A stretch of 64,000 nucleotides of DNA. Origin: Panagrolaimus kolymaensis (lineage: Eukaryota > Nematoda > Chromadorea > Rhabditida > Panagrolaimidae). The DNA lies in contig JAJQJQ010000006.1 of NCBI GenBank assembly GCA_028622995.1, forward strand, positions 620,001 through 684,000, given 5' to 3'. Below, piece by piece: positions 1 through 12,110 of the stretch. A program made the translations under genes and the position numbers. Position 1 is the first letter of the stretch. Each line of letters opens with the position of its first letter. The notes beneath the pieces are model-generated. The model saw nothing but the letters and a program-made list of their open reading frames with translations, was not told the DNA's origin and ran no database searches.

Positions 1-1160
1 TATTTGTAAAGATTTTTTTAAAAATTTACAATATAGCAATAAAACACTCAAATGATATCAAAATGTAAATGATTTTTGAAAAATTTACAAAAACTACCTA
101 AATTGCTAAATTTTTGATATTTTGTAAAAAAATTTACAATTAGACCACTAGTTTCTCAAACTTATATTATTTTGTAAATGCTCAATTTACAAAAAATGCA
201 GTGATCATTTTGTAAATGGCAATTTACAAACATTGCAGTGCTCTTTTTGTAAATCAGCTTACCAAATTGACTAAGAAAAGGGAAAATGCGGCGAAATTGT
301 TTCTAAAACTTTGCATAAATTACGATGTTTTTTTATGTAAATTTTATCTATTTTATTTCTGAAATGAACATGGATGAAATTTGCGAAATGTTTATTTATT
401 CTCCATATTTTTAAACGATTATATTCTTTATATATTTTAACATTGAGCAAAAATATTATTTAAAATTTAGGAAATGCAAAATAAATTTTAGGAAAAGCAA
501 TTAAGGCAAGAAAAATAAATTTCTTTAGACTGACAGGATAAATATTTTCGGAGGCAGCCGAACGTTGCTATAAGAGAATGTAAAAAAAAACCTCGAATTT
601 TAAAAATGTGTAAACGAATAAAATATTGTAAGAAAAAAGATAAAAGAAAAATATTATTAAAACCGGGAATTTAAAAAAGGCAATAATACTATAAAATTAA
701 ATTTTAATATATTTCTATAAAAAATGGAACATAGAAATGAGGAAGTTAAGCACTAATTATTTTTGATATGAATATTGAAAAATATATAACAAAAAATACA
801 TAAGCCTAAAATACAAATAAAATGGGAAAAATAAAAAAAATTATTGATTTTTAGGTAATTAAAACGCGAGACAACAACAAAAACAATAAAAAAATTTATT
901 ATTTTTTCTTTCTGGAAGCTATCAATATAATTCAAAAAACATGCTTTAGACTTACAAAACAAAAATGTTAAATTAAAGATAATTTTTTTAAAGAGAACAA
1001 TGTAACAAAAAAATAACAAAAATGATAATTTCCGGAAACAAAAAATAAAAATTTAAAATTATCACAAATAAAACAAGCTGTCTCATGTTTAGAAATTGCC
1101 ACTAAAAAACAATATCAAAAGTTTTTAATTATTTGGAAGCCCAGCCAATTAAACTTGATT
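1..1160. other. AT-rich non-coding left end with short palindromes
   Basis: No gene is supported here. Positions 1-260 hold repeated copies of TTTGTAAAT and its complement ATTTACAAA, often paired only a few bases apart (for example near 170-195 and 210-232), so the stretch could fold into a row of small hairpins. The rest is A/T low-complexity sequence. The open frame at 753-1019 is a product of that composition. The sequence lies downstream of the minus-strand gene that ends at 1161. Confidence 0.5.
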
Positions 1161-3678
1161 TTATGAAAAAATTTTATCTTTGTCATTATTATTTCGACCA
1201 TCACCACCAAAAATGCGTTTAAACATATTTCGAATTCCTCCGCCACCTTTGATTTTTTCATCTTTTTTATCGATGGCGCCTGTGTTGCTGTTGTTTTCAG
1301 TTTCTTGAGCACTTCCACCGCCGCCGCTCGTAGTAGCAACAAGAATTGCGGCGGAAGCTTTACGACTTTTATCTCCATCATTATTTATTTCATCTTCTTC
1401 TTCATAAACGGGTGATAAATCACTTAAATTAATTCCTCCATTCCAAGGTTCACAACAAGAATTATTAAATGAAGTTGTTGTTCGACCACCACCGCCAGCA
1501 TAATAAAATGGGGCATCTTCAACTTTTTTATGAAAATCATTTTCAGTGGTGTTTTTATTTTCATAATTTTCAAAGTTTTCGTGAGTTTCAGAATCATCGG
1601 TTTCTTGAATATTATCATGTTTAGAAATATATTTTTCTTTTGGTGAATTTGATGTTGATAAATTAATTACTCGATCCAAATTATATGCAGCTGCTGCTGC
1701 CGCGGTTGCTGGAGAAGGAGGAATGATGGAAGAAGAATTTTGTGGTGGAAGGTTTAAAGTTTTTGGTTTTGTTGGTGGAGGAACGATGATGGTTATTTGA
1801 TTTGCATCTGAACTTGCACGAACTCGAGGGGTTGTAACTAAAAAAAAGCATTGGTAATTTGAAAAGATTTTTGGGTTAAAAAATAAAATTAAAAAATTAA
1901 GTGGTTTTTTGGGTTTAATTTTTTTTTAGATTTTGAAACACCATCCTAATTTTCGTTCTTCGCAAAAAAAGACGGAATGATAACTTTCAAACATTAACAA
2001 AAATATTCGAAAAAGAAGAACAAAGAAGCCTTTTTTCTTTTACGGCGCCGCGTTTTTTTCGTCGGCGTTTGAAAACTTGAAAAAATATAATATTTATTTA
2101 TGAAGCTTGGAATAAATTTGCCTTATTTTTTAAAACACAGCGAAAGGAAAATGTTTTTATTTTCAAATTTGTAAAAATTGAATTTTTTGCAATTAAATAA
2201 CAACCACAAAACAATAAACTCAGTTTAATTTTCATTGTGCTAAAAAAACCATTTTGGAATCAAATTTAAACAAATCTTCACAGTTTCATGTTAGTTTCTC
2301 AAATTTATTTTTACACATTTTCAGTTATATTTTTTAAACAAAGAAACAGTTTTTAAACATTTTACTCAGTTTTTCAAAAAAACAAAAAATAAAGAAAAAT
2401 TCTTTTAGTAGAAATTGATTTTTTTTTTGAAGCCAAAAAAACTCCTCAACAGTTTAATTTGTTAAAAATCATCGAAAGAAACTATAGTTTTATGAATTTT
2501 TTATCAAATCGCAGAGTCGCCTATAGTTCAATTCAGTTTAAAATAAAAAATCTATTTAAAATTAATCCGGAAAAGTGATTTTTACCTCATCTACAGTTTT
2601 AAATTAAAAAAATATATAAAAAATTTTGAATTTTTTTTTGTTTAAAAAGAAATAGAGTTTAGTCGACAGTTTTATTTTAAAAAATCGTGAGAAAAACGTT
2701 TTTTTCCCAATTTGCTTAACATACGCCAGTTTTTTTTTACCCATATATAAAAATATATCCAATTTTAACTTATGTCTTCCCTTAAAATAACCCTCCTCAG
2801 TTTTATATAGCATTCGCTTGTTTTAACAAGTTTCACTCAGTTTTACATTAAAAAAATTTAATTAAACATAGCTATAAAAATAAATTTAGTAACTTATTAA
2901 ACAGTTTAAAATCCGAAAACACCTAAAAAAGAATTTTTTCAGTTTTACAATTCACGAAAATTATTGATAACAGTTTTATATTAAAAAAATAATTTTAAAA
3001 ACCTTTTCCGTTAAATATTATCAAGAATCAGTTTTTTTTATCTCTTTAATAAAAATATATTATTTTTGTAGTTTAAAAACTATAATTCTATTTAATGAAA
3101 AAAAAATCCCTCACTTTCAAGTTCTTCATTTTCTTTAATGGGTTCAATGGAAACTTCTTTCATTTCATAAATTCCAGGTAAATTTTCCATTGTTTCTGCT
3201 TTTTCTAAAGGTTTATCTTGAATGAGTTCGGAACAAATTGTTCGAGAATCATCGCTGCATCGAATTTCTATGTCATCCTTGGTTATCATGTGGCCATGAC
3301 CATGATGGCCATGAATAGGTGGTGAAGGAATATCAGCTTCAGAAGTTGAAAAATATCGAGCTCGAGGGGCTCCTACAAAGAGAAAAAATTGCAGTTTAAA
3401 TTTTTTTAAATAAATAATTTTTGCAAAAAAAAAAAACTAACTTTTTCGATTTTCTTTTGCATATTTTAAAGCTTTTTGAGCTTCGGTGAAAGCTAAAAAA
3501 CAAATTGATTGAATACAGTTTTGATTAAAATTAAAAATGAAAAAAGTAACAAACTTTTACATTCATCTTCAGCTTTTTGATGTGAAGTTTCATATGGACG
3601 TGATTCTGCAACATCGAGGAGCATTTCACGCGAATCTTCAAACATTCGAAGATGAAGGGATTCATTTGATGAGGACAT
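1161..3678 (-). CDS. Unrecognised low-complexity protein, 4 exons, 369 aa
   Basis: Function unknown. Four exons on the minus strand join in phase: 3555-3678, 3442-3492, 3115-3372 and 1161-1837, giving 369 residues. The start is the ATG at 3678; an AG acceptor just upstream (TTTATAG) could be a trans-splice site or the end of a further 5' exon. The N-terminal 60 residues are charged and probably helical (ETSHQKAEDECK, then AQKALKYAKENRK). Next comes a His-rich stretch (PPIHGHHGHGH), an acidic segment, a proline-rich segment (IIVPPPTKPKTL), an alanine run, and a C-terminus with several GGGG runs ending in a basic patch (RNMFKRIFGG). No signal peptide or membrane segment is seen. The 1.28-kb last intron (1838-3114) carries the CAGTTT array. 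Exon phases support a real gene; no family was recognised. Confidence 0.7.
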
Positions 3679-3933
3679 TGCCAAGGCCAACTAACGTCAG
3701 TTAAACTATAAAATAATGCAAAAAATCAAAACAGCATTTTAAAAAACATAAACTTTTTACACAGTTTTAAATAAATAAAAAGAATTTTTTTAAAATTAAA
3801 ATCGACCCAAAAATTTATTAAACATTTTTTCTTCTTTTTTGTGGGCAGTTTCAAAAAATTAATCTTATATGGGTGCGTTGACACAAACACAAAAATATCC
3901 GACAAAATAAAACAAATGCAGTTTATTATTTAA

Positions 3934-4124
3934 AGGGACATAGCTATTTCATGCCTTTTTTGAAATTTCGTTTGCGGGCACTGAAAGTTACACTTGGTAA
4001 GGCGCGTGTTTGAATTACCGTGTAAGACAGAAGTGACACGGTAATTCAAACACGCGCCGCCCCGACTGTTCCTATCAGCCCCAGTATCGAAATTTTTGAA
4101 AAGGCATGAAATAGCTATGTCCCT
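3934..4124. mobile_element. 191-bp MITE related to the 57.5-kb transposon, TTAA TSD
   Basis: The ends are inverted (AGGGACATAGCTATTT... at the left, its complement at the right) and the element is flanked on both sides by TTAA (3930-3933 and 4125-4128). Both arms carry the block GGCGCGTGTTTGAA. The outer 80 bp closely resemble the terminal repeat of the large transposon at 57,514-62,414 (same order: AGGG.CATAGCTATTT, TGAAATTTCGTTT, AAGGCGCGTGTTTGAA). It has no coding capacity, so it is best read as a non-autonomous relative mobilised by that element's transposase or a similar one. It sits between two motifs of the CAGTTT array. Confidence 0.85.
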
Positions 4125-5546
4125 TTAAATGAAAAATAAAATTTTAATGTAATGAAGCTATTCAGTTTAAAACAAAATATTAAAATAATAAATTTAGAAA
4201 ATTAAAGCTTTAAAGATTGAAAGCAAGAGCTTTTAATCGTGACAGTTAATTGAAAAATTGTTTTCGATCCTTGAACCAAAAAATTCAAGAAAAAATAATA
4301 ATCGAAAATATTTGAAACCTACAGTTAAAAAGCAAAATCCTTAAGCTTTATCGTGTAAGGATACAACGCAGTTTAAAAAAATTTAAAATAAATAAGTTTG
4401 TGTTGGTTGCGGAGCTGTTAACCAATATTATTATGCTGTTTCAGTTTATTAGACCCTTAAACAACAAAATTTTTGTCAGTTTTTTTGAGCGAAAAAAAGT
4501 CGATAATTAAACCATATTTAGATTTTAGAAAATTTTTTGTTATTGCAATTAAAAGTATTTTTCATTGTATTATTTTAAAAGTTGGTCGTTTAGCTATGAC
4601 CAACAAATTTTAAAGATATAAACAAAATCTGGTTAATGAACATCCTTTTTGAATAGTTTTTTTTCTCTTCCAAAAAACTAACTCGTCACAAAGTTTACAG
4701 TTTATTATTATTTTGAAGAAAAAAATTATGCAAACACAACTTTTAGTAAGCAAATTTTTTTTGATACTTTCAACTCCAACAAATAAAAACAGTAAAAATT
4801 TTTAAGTTTTTAAATAAACGAAAATAGAAATATCATGAAACATCGATTTTTGGAAGTTAAAAATTTTTTTTGACAAAAATTCAAAAAGCGTTTTTATGCA
4901 GTTTAAAATTTCAATCATAAAATATGATCGTTATGACCCACGAGGTTTTCGAAAATCAAATCAGTTTATAAAAATACTGTTAATTTTCTTTGGTCATAGA
5001 ATCACAACTAACATCAGTTTATCTTTAAAACAAAAAAATTACCAAACAAGATAGAAATTCAAGTGCCAGTTTTAAAAAAACAGTATTAATAATTTCAACC
5101 CAAAAAAATTGAGGAAACTTTAAAAGTTTGAAGCATAAAATGATAAAACTAATCGAAACAGTTTAAAAAAATTAATGCCATATTTTCCCCGATGACACAA
5201 CTTCTAACAGTTAAAAAAAATAACATAAAAATAAAAAACCTTAAATAAACGTTCTCCAAAAACAGTTTATATTAATTTTCCTATATTATTTATTCTTTAC
5301 AAAATCAATAATCCACAAACAAAAAATTATTACTAAAATCTTTTTCAATTTGGATATCTAAATTAGAGTTTTAAATAAATAAATTCAAAGACACAAGCAA
5401 TCATGTAAGAGACATCTCTGTCTAAGAGAATAAAGAAAACAAAAACAAAAATCGATTAATATTTTTTTCCCGTCCATCCATCCGTCGTCACACTGCCGAC
5501 TCCTGTTGTTTCTAAACACTTTTAGGAAGAATATAAGAAGAAGATC

Positions 5547-5575
5547 GTTTATTTATTTATTTATTTATTTATTTT
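5547..5575. repeat. (TTTA)n microsatellite
   Basis: About six to seven consecutive TTTA units are visible. It lies in intergenic DNA upstream of the minus-strand gene at 1161-3678. No function is suggested. Confidence 0.8.
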
Positions 5576-7520
5576 GCTTCAAAAATACGAATACAAAAAA
5601 AAGATGATACTAAAAGTCAATGTTTTTGTTGTTTTTGATAGTTTTGTTTTTGTTAGTTGTTGTTGATGCTAGCGAAAGAAAAAAAAGAAAATATCAAGCT
5701 GCCGCCGCCGATAAATTTGAACCAATAAAAAACAAAAAACAAAGAAAAGTAAAAACTATTTTTCTTGCGCGCTGGCTGCTTTGCTTCACATAGAAATTTA
5801 AAGAAAGATATTTTCTTTTTTCCATCTTTGTTTTTATTTTATTTTTTTCTCCAGTCTAGCATCAAACACACAACAACATTGATCCGGCTGGGGCAAAAAA
5901 AAATTTAAAAGAAAAAAAAGTGTGAGCTGCTGCTTCTTTATTTTTCTATTTTTTTTAGTATTTTTTTTTCTAACGCGTTTTTCCTTCTTTTTTTCTTTTT
6001 TTTCCATAATGCTTTGATCGAAAGGCGAACGAATGGCCTTTAAAAAATTTTTGTCGGCAACAACGACAGCCCAAAAATATAAAAAATTGAGACAGAAAAA
6101 GATGATGGAAAAGAGCAAAACATTTTTCAATGAAAGTCAAATAATAAAATAAGCTTTTTCGAGGCGACTTTAAACAAAAACAGTTTTATATACTAAAAAA
6201 ATCAATTACAAAAACGATATTTTAATAAAAAAATATTTTTGCTCCATTTGAGTTTTAAACATTAAAAAAAGGAACGCAGTTTTTATTGAAAAGCTTCTAA
6301 GCTTATGTAATATTTTTGTTTTTTTAATTTGAATCTTCCCCGAAACTTCACGCAATTTTTTTTTTTTTTTATAATTAGTAATTATTCCGTCCGCAATAAG
6401 ACACACCAGTTTTAAAAAAGATAAAAATTTGATACTTAATTAGAAAAAATACTTCCCAAGTTCTTTCTTTACAGTTTTGTTTTGTTGTTGTTATAATGAA
6501 AAAGTTGATATCATTAATAACTAGATATCTCAAATCACAGTTAAATTTAAGAAAAATTTTTACTGAATATTTATTTCTTGTGTATTATTAAATTCCATTG
6601 TGCTCTCAAACCCCCAGTTTAAAATAATATCAAAAAAATTTGGCAAGCTTTAATTTAGAAAAATTACCCTTTCTCGTATAATTACAGTTTTTTTTATAAT
6701 CGCAAAACCGATATAAATCTTATTGATTTTCTGTTACAAAAAAATCGCAAAAGAACAGTATATTTAAAAAGGCTAAAATAAATTTTGTTTAGAAATTTTT
6801 TAGCCGGCCACTAAGAACCTACAATATCAGTTTTGTCTTTAGTTCTCCAAAAGTAATATTCTTTTTTTTTAATTTCGGATGCAACAGGAAGTTGGCAGTT
6901 TTAATTTAACAAAAATTTTTGAAAAAAACCTTCTGTTGCTGCGGCAATGTGGCCAAAAAAGATGGGTCGATATTGTGAATGTAAAAAATCGTAGTGTATG
7001 ATAACAGTTTCCACACAAATTAAAAACAAAGATAACTAAATACTAATAAAATCCCAAATATAAAATTACAGTTTAAATAAAATTTATTTATTGTTTTGGA
7101 TTTATGGTACCCTATCAAGGCCCGTTATCTTAAAACAGTTAAAACCGAAGTTAATTAAAAAAAAGTCAAAACTAAGCATTTTCAGTTTTGTAATTTTATA
7201 GAAAAAATTTAGCCCCTTCTGATTTAAAAAATCCTTTATTTTATTAAGAAAAAAAATTAATTTTCATATACCTTAATTGCAACCAGTTAAAAAAATTATT
7301 AATAATTCAGAAAAAAATGGATAAAATCTTTGTTGAATTCTTTCGAATTTACAGTTTGTTTGTTTTTTTGTGTGTGTCTTCTTTATTCGAAGAAAATAAT
7401 AAGATTATCTTTTAGAACAACAGTTTATTTTTAATGCTTTTATTTTTATTTTTTGATCAAATAAACAAAGTTTGTAAAAAATCTAAACAATCACAAGAAG
7501 GACTCCAGTTTAAAAAAAAA

Positions 7521-10500
7521 TTAATATTTGCAACCATTATTTGCCCAAGTCATAATATCTTTTCCATAATAACTTCGATGATCTTCAATCGAAAAATCAA
7601 GGGCGCCATCGCTGCAAGCATTGGATTCTTCTTCATCGCATTCGATGTATTTACTTTCGGATGTTAGCATTGTATTATTGAACCAAATCTGGAATTCACA
7701 AACAAATATGGACAACAGTTTTAAAATTTTTCACATGACATCCTGGGTGACAGTTTAAAACAAATTATCATAATGAAATTTTTTGATGGATTTTCGCAAA
7801 AAAAAATTTAAATTTTCTACGTTTTATTTCCCGATTTCAATCGAACTCAGTTTCTTATTTCCCTAAAATGCTTTTTTATTTATCACCCACTGGACGGCCA
7901 CAGTATGTATTCAGTTTAAAAAAAAATGATAAATTCATAATCAGTTTTATTGATAAATATTTTATGCTCATTAATAGTTATTAATCGGTGCGAACCTTCA
8001 GGACGGAATGTTGCGGATGGGAAGAATGAGGACGAGGTTTTTGAGGATGTGAAATTTGTTGATGGAAATTTGTCGAAAATTTTTTACGTATGCTAATTTG
8101 GCGGATTAAAAGTTACGGATGAGAAAATTAAGGACGAGAAATATAAGGACGTGAAATTAATTTATGGAATTATACGGATGGAAATAAGAGGATTAGAAAT
8201 ATAAGGGCGGAATTTTGAGGATTGGAATTTTGCGCATGAGAAATATAAAGAAGGAATTTTGCGGACGAGAATTTTAAGAATGGAATTTTGCGGACCGGCG
8301 CAATTTTGAAATTTTTTGAATTTTTAAAAAAAAAATTTCTTTTATTTTTGAAAGTTCGAGTCAGAATAGGAAAAAAAATTTTTATTTTGAAAAATTCAAA
8401 AAATTTCAAAATTGCGCTGGTTTCGCAAAATTCCATCCTCAAAATTCTCGTCCGCAAAATTCTCGTCCTTAAATTTCTCGAGCGCAAGATTCTCCTCCTC
8501 AAAATTCCATCACAGAAATTAACATCCTCATCATTCACATCCGTAAAAAAATATGCTCAAACTTCCATCATTAATTTTTTTTCCGCAAAATTCTAATCCG
8601 TAAAATTCCATCTCAGAAACTTCCATCCGCAAAATTACGATCCGCAACATTCCGTCCTGAAGGTTCGCACCGCCGTTTCATTCAGTTAAAATAATATAAA
8701 ATTAATAAAATGGATACTTTTCTCTTAATAAGATTCGCAAAAAAAATATTCTCAATAAATTCCTTAATTATCAAGGATGTCAGAAAGCAGTTAAAAAATT
8801 TTTAATTTACTATACTTTTGCGAAGTTTAAAGAATTTTGATTTTAAAAATGTTTATTTGTTTTTTGTTTTTTGCAAACTCATAAAAAACCACTTTTGTAT
8901 AACCACAGATGTCAAAAAAACCCAGTTTATTATTTACTTCCCAAAAAAAAAAATTTTTTCTAGCAATTTATTGAGCGATATTGATATAAATTTTCCCAAA
9001 CCCTAATAATCTTCGTCGCAGTTTAATAAATATTTAATTAAGCATAGCAGATGCTTGGTTTCCAACAAAAAAATGTTATGCAGTTAATACAAATTAATTT
9101 AATAAAGCAAAATCCAGTTTTAATTTTAAATCATGAAAAAAAAATTCCCTTTAATCGCGTTCATAAAAAAAGGAAAATTTGTTGTATTTCAGTTTATACT
9201 AAGCATTAAAAGAAAATTGATAAATTAAATTTTCTGATTTTCAGTAAAATTTTAAAACAAAAGAATGAAGGAAAAAAAATTTTTGTGAATAAAATTCAGT
9301 TAAATTTCAAATTTGAATAAAAAGTTTTTTTTAATTTCTTTTTTAAAATTTACTCATTTTTTAAAGAACAAACAAATAAAAAAAATAGGCGGTGAACAAC
9401 AAAATAGTTTTATGCCATCGTCAGTTATCTTTTTCAGTTTTAGAAATATTATATTAAGCATAACAAATTCTTTGTGAATTGAGTTTTAATATGAAAAAAT
9501 TTACAGAAATTTTTATGTAGATATTCCCAGTTTTAATTTTTTAAATCATAAAAAAATGCATTTTATTCGCATTGGTAAAAAAAACAAGACAAAGGCTGGT
9601 TCAAACAGTTTACTATTTATTGTGAGCTTTGGGAAAATCCAAGCATTAGAGTTACCAGTTTTGTTAAAGTTTTATTTATGACAGTGAAAAATATAAATTC
9701 TAGTTAAATTTTATAAAAAAGTAAAACATTTTTTAAATTTATTTATGGCTTTTAATTTATTCAGTTTTTTTTAGATCATTAGATAAATGAAAATGTCTTC
9801 TTTTATTGCTTCCGAAGTTTGTTCCTCAGTTTTTTTACATTACCACTTAATTTTTTAAGCGTCCAATAAAAATTAGCCAGACCCAGTTTTTTTTTTATTA
9901 TTAAATTTGTCTTTTATTTTTTTTATGAAATAATCCCTTCCAAAACTCTTGGCAGTTTTTTTATTAAAAATATTTACCTCACTTTTATGATGTTGATAAT
10001 TTTCAAATCCCTCAGTAGGTAAATGTGGAACGATATCATGAGCGTGAACCACTCGAAAAGAATAATTCATTAATAAATCATGGGCATTTGCATAATCTTT
10101 ATCTCCCGTTCTTGGCTGACCAAAAGTAATGAGTTTTACTTTTTCTTTTGGCAAATATCCCAATTTTATTATTTCTGCCGCACAAAGTGAAGCCATTGCC
10201 GCTCCAAGCGAATGGCCAGTTACCTGAAAATTTCCCAATTGTTTGAACACAGTTTTAAAAATAAAAAAATAAACCAAACCCAAAGTTCAAAAGTTGGATA
10301 AGAATTTTTATATTTCAAAAAATCATCTTTTATTCCAGCATTCCATAGTTTCGAGAAAGCATTATAAAAATATGAATTTACATTTCCTCCAGCAATAAAT
10401 GGATTTTGTTTTTTAAATATTGAACCAGCTTCTTCAATCACTTGAAAATCATCCGCTGAGCCACTAAAAATTAAGCTTGTTAGTTGCTTTTATTTCGTTT

Positions 10501-12110
10501 TTTTAGAAATTTTTATGTTATAAATTTTATGGCAAAATAAAAAACCTGGAATTAAACCAGGGCGAACTCCGCTTGGCAGTTTAAAAATTGTTTTAAAAAA
10601 TAAAATACAAATTATTGCTCAGTTTTGTATCAAAAAAGCGACCCAAAATTTGTTAAAGAAATGTTTCAGAAATGAACAGTTTAAATAAAAACATTTTAAT
10701 TTTGGTTATCCAATGTTTTCCCTTTATTATTTGATATTAAAAATAAACAGTTTCAGATTTATAATTTTCCAGCTCTTCTTGGGTCTCAATATTTACCGCT
10801 CCGCTCCAAATTTTGCTCCGATCCATTTGCGTGCAAGAAAATTTTTCTTTGGTTCTCTGGCGGCAAATTTCAAATCACTTTTTTTTGAATTTTTTGAATT
10901 TGTAGTTAAAAAAAAACGGAGCGGAGCAGTTTTTACTGGATCGGAGCAAAATTTGGAGCGGAGCAGTTTTTACTGGAGCCCGCTCTTCTTATTCAACAGT
11001 TTATAAAATGATTATTTCTAATTTATTCATGACTTTACACAGTATTTGAAATTCAGTTTTATTATTTTTTTATTCCACTAAGCCACTAAAATTGGTGCTA
11101 ATAAATTACAGTTTAAAAATTTTTATTAAAAATAAATTATGGAGCAGCTATGTTTCAGAACGTTCTTTATAAGAATTGGACAGTTAAAATTATTTTTATT
11201 TTTAAATTCACTAAAGTTCGCACTAAAATGACTGTATATCCATTCGTGCCCGGACCATTCGTGGAACCCCCCCATTCGTGGAAAAAATATACCAATGGGT
11301 TTCCACGAATAGGTATATTTTTTTCCACGAATGGGGTTCCACGAATGGTCCGGGCACGAATAGGTTATTTGCCCACTAAAATGTCAGAAGCCAGTTTTAT
11401 TACTTTTTTATATTATTTTCTATATCTTTATTATAATTTCAATTTGGTAAAGAATTTCAAATATTAAACGAAAGTTCAGTTTTAATTTTTCTCATAATAA
11501 ATTTTTTTAAATACAAACAATTATTTGTATACAAACATAAAACCATTAAAAGAAAATTTATTAAATAATTTTTTTAACGAAAATTAGTTAATATAATCGA
11601 AATTACTTTTTTAGTTCTATCAAAAAATAAAAAAAGTTGTAAGCGATTGAAAAAAGAGACAAGAAGTTCGTTTTAAAGGAAAAATAATTATCAAGGAGGG
11701 TGCTAAGTTTTTATTTTATAATTTTCCATTTTCACCATGTTCGATCAGTTTAAAAAAATAACTCTTAAAACTTACCGAAATGAAATAATAATGGATTTAT
11801 TGGTTATTGAAGCAGCCGTAAACGCTGCGCATGTTTCTTCTTTAATTTCATCACATCCAACAGAAATTAATCGTTCAAACTAAAAAACCCAATGTGAAAC
11901 CAAAGACAGTTAGATTAATATAAAAATCACTTGATTTTCAGGGAATAAATCATTCAAACATTTTTGTGGAGATAATGAAAATGCTGAAGCAGAAATTGGA
12001 TACATATAATTTCGAGAAAATGGGGCATCAAAAGTGATGGCGGCATTTGTGAAGAAGGCATAAGCCGTAACAATAAAAATTGAAAAAATAAATACATAAA
12101 AATTCGCCAT
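7521..12110 (-). CDS. Secreted class 3 lipase, 5 exons, 293 aa
   Basis: A triacylglycerol lipase-type alpha/beta hydrolase (Pfam Lipase_3), likely secreted. Five exons join in phase: 11,931-12,110, 11,776-11,879, 10,280-10,463, 9978-10,223 and 7521-7688. The start is the ATG at 12,110, followed by a hydrophobic signal peptide (FYVFIFSIFIVTAYAFF). Family landmarks occur in order: the SFRGS strand (oxyanion-hole region), the nucleophile elbow GHSLGAA, then ITFGQPRTGD, the catalytic Asp in HDIVPHLP, and the catalytic His in EDHRSYYG, with paired cysteines (IECDEEESNACS) before it. All three catalytic residues are therefore present, the last in a short exon separated by a 2.3-kb intron. That intron carries a 687-bp foldback element, and the intron at 10,464-11,775 carries two more. 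All introns hold CAGTTT motifs. The natural substrate cannot be told from sequence. Confidence 0.93.
7986..8672. mobile_element. 687-bp foldback element in lipase intron
   Basis: The outer arms are perfect inverted repeats of about 30 bp (CGGTGCGAACCTTCAGGACG at the left, its complement at the right). The inside is built from short degenerate units around GGAATTTTGCGGA and GGACGAGAA on the left half and their complements on the right half, so the whole element can fold back on itself. It has no coding capacity and no clear target-site duplication. CAGTTT motifs stop at 7942 and resume at 8683; without the element they would be 54 bp apart, so it inserted into a pre-existing array. Confidence 0.8.
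10796..10978. repeat. Inverted repeat, GCTCCGATCC type, in lipase intron
   Basis: CCGCTCCGCTCCAAATTTTG followed by CTCCGATCCA at about 10,796 is inverted at about 10,937-10,966 with a loop of roughly 110 bp. The right arm is itself part of a direct repeat (GGAGCGGAGCAGTTTTTACT occurs at about 10,917 and again at about 10,954). It looks like a small foldback element or MITE, and its type is unclear. Confidence 0.6.
11242..11361. repeat. 120-bp near-perfect hairpin in lipase intron
   Basis: ATTCGTGCCCGGACCATTCG at the left is exactly inverted at the right, and the inversion continues inward (GTGGAACCCC, ATTCGTGGAAAAAATATA) to a loop of about 15 bp. The unit CATTCGTGGAA occurs several times. 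The whole could form one long hairpin. No target duplication is evident. It is probably a small foldback/MITE insertion. Confidence 0.7.

Larger units (their letters stand above)
3679..7520. other. Long intergenic region with motif array and MITE
   Basis: No coding sequence is supported between the gene starting at 3678 and the lipase stop at 7521. The interval holds the CAGTTT array, a TTAA-flanked MITE at 3934-4124 and a (TTTA)n microsatellite at about 5547. A less A/T-extreme patch at 5460-5770 lacks the motif. The open frames at 5834-6130 and 6206-6406 are lysine/phenylalanine-rich low complexity. Confidence 0.55.

Noticed and set aside
753..1019. 88-residue open frame on the minus strand
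   Set aside because: Phe/Ile/Lys low complexity from A/T runs, no domain pattern, no splice context.
5834..6406. Two minus-strand open frames with hydrophobic starts
   Set aside because: Lys-run composition (KKEKKKEKRVRKK) and no family features; the region is intergenic array DNA.
8170..8596. Overlapping open frames on both strands with RILR-type repeats
   Set aside because: They lie wholly inside the foldback element and arise from its repeated GGACGAGAA words.
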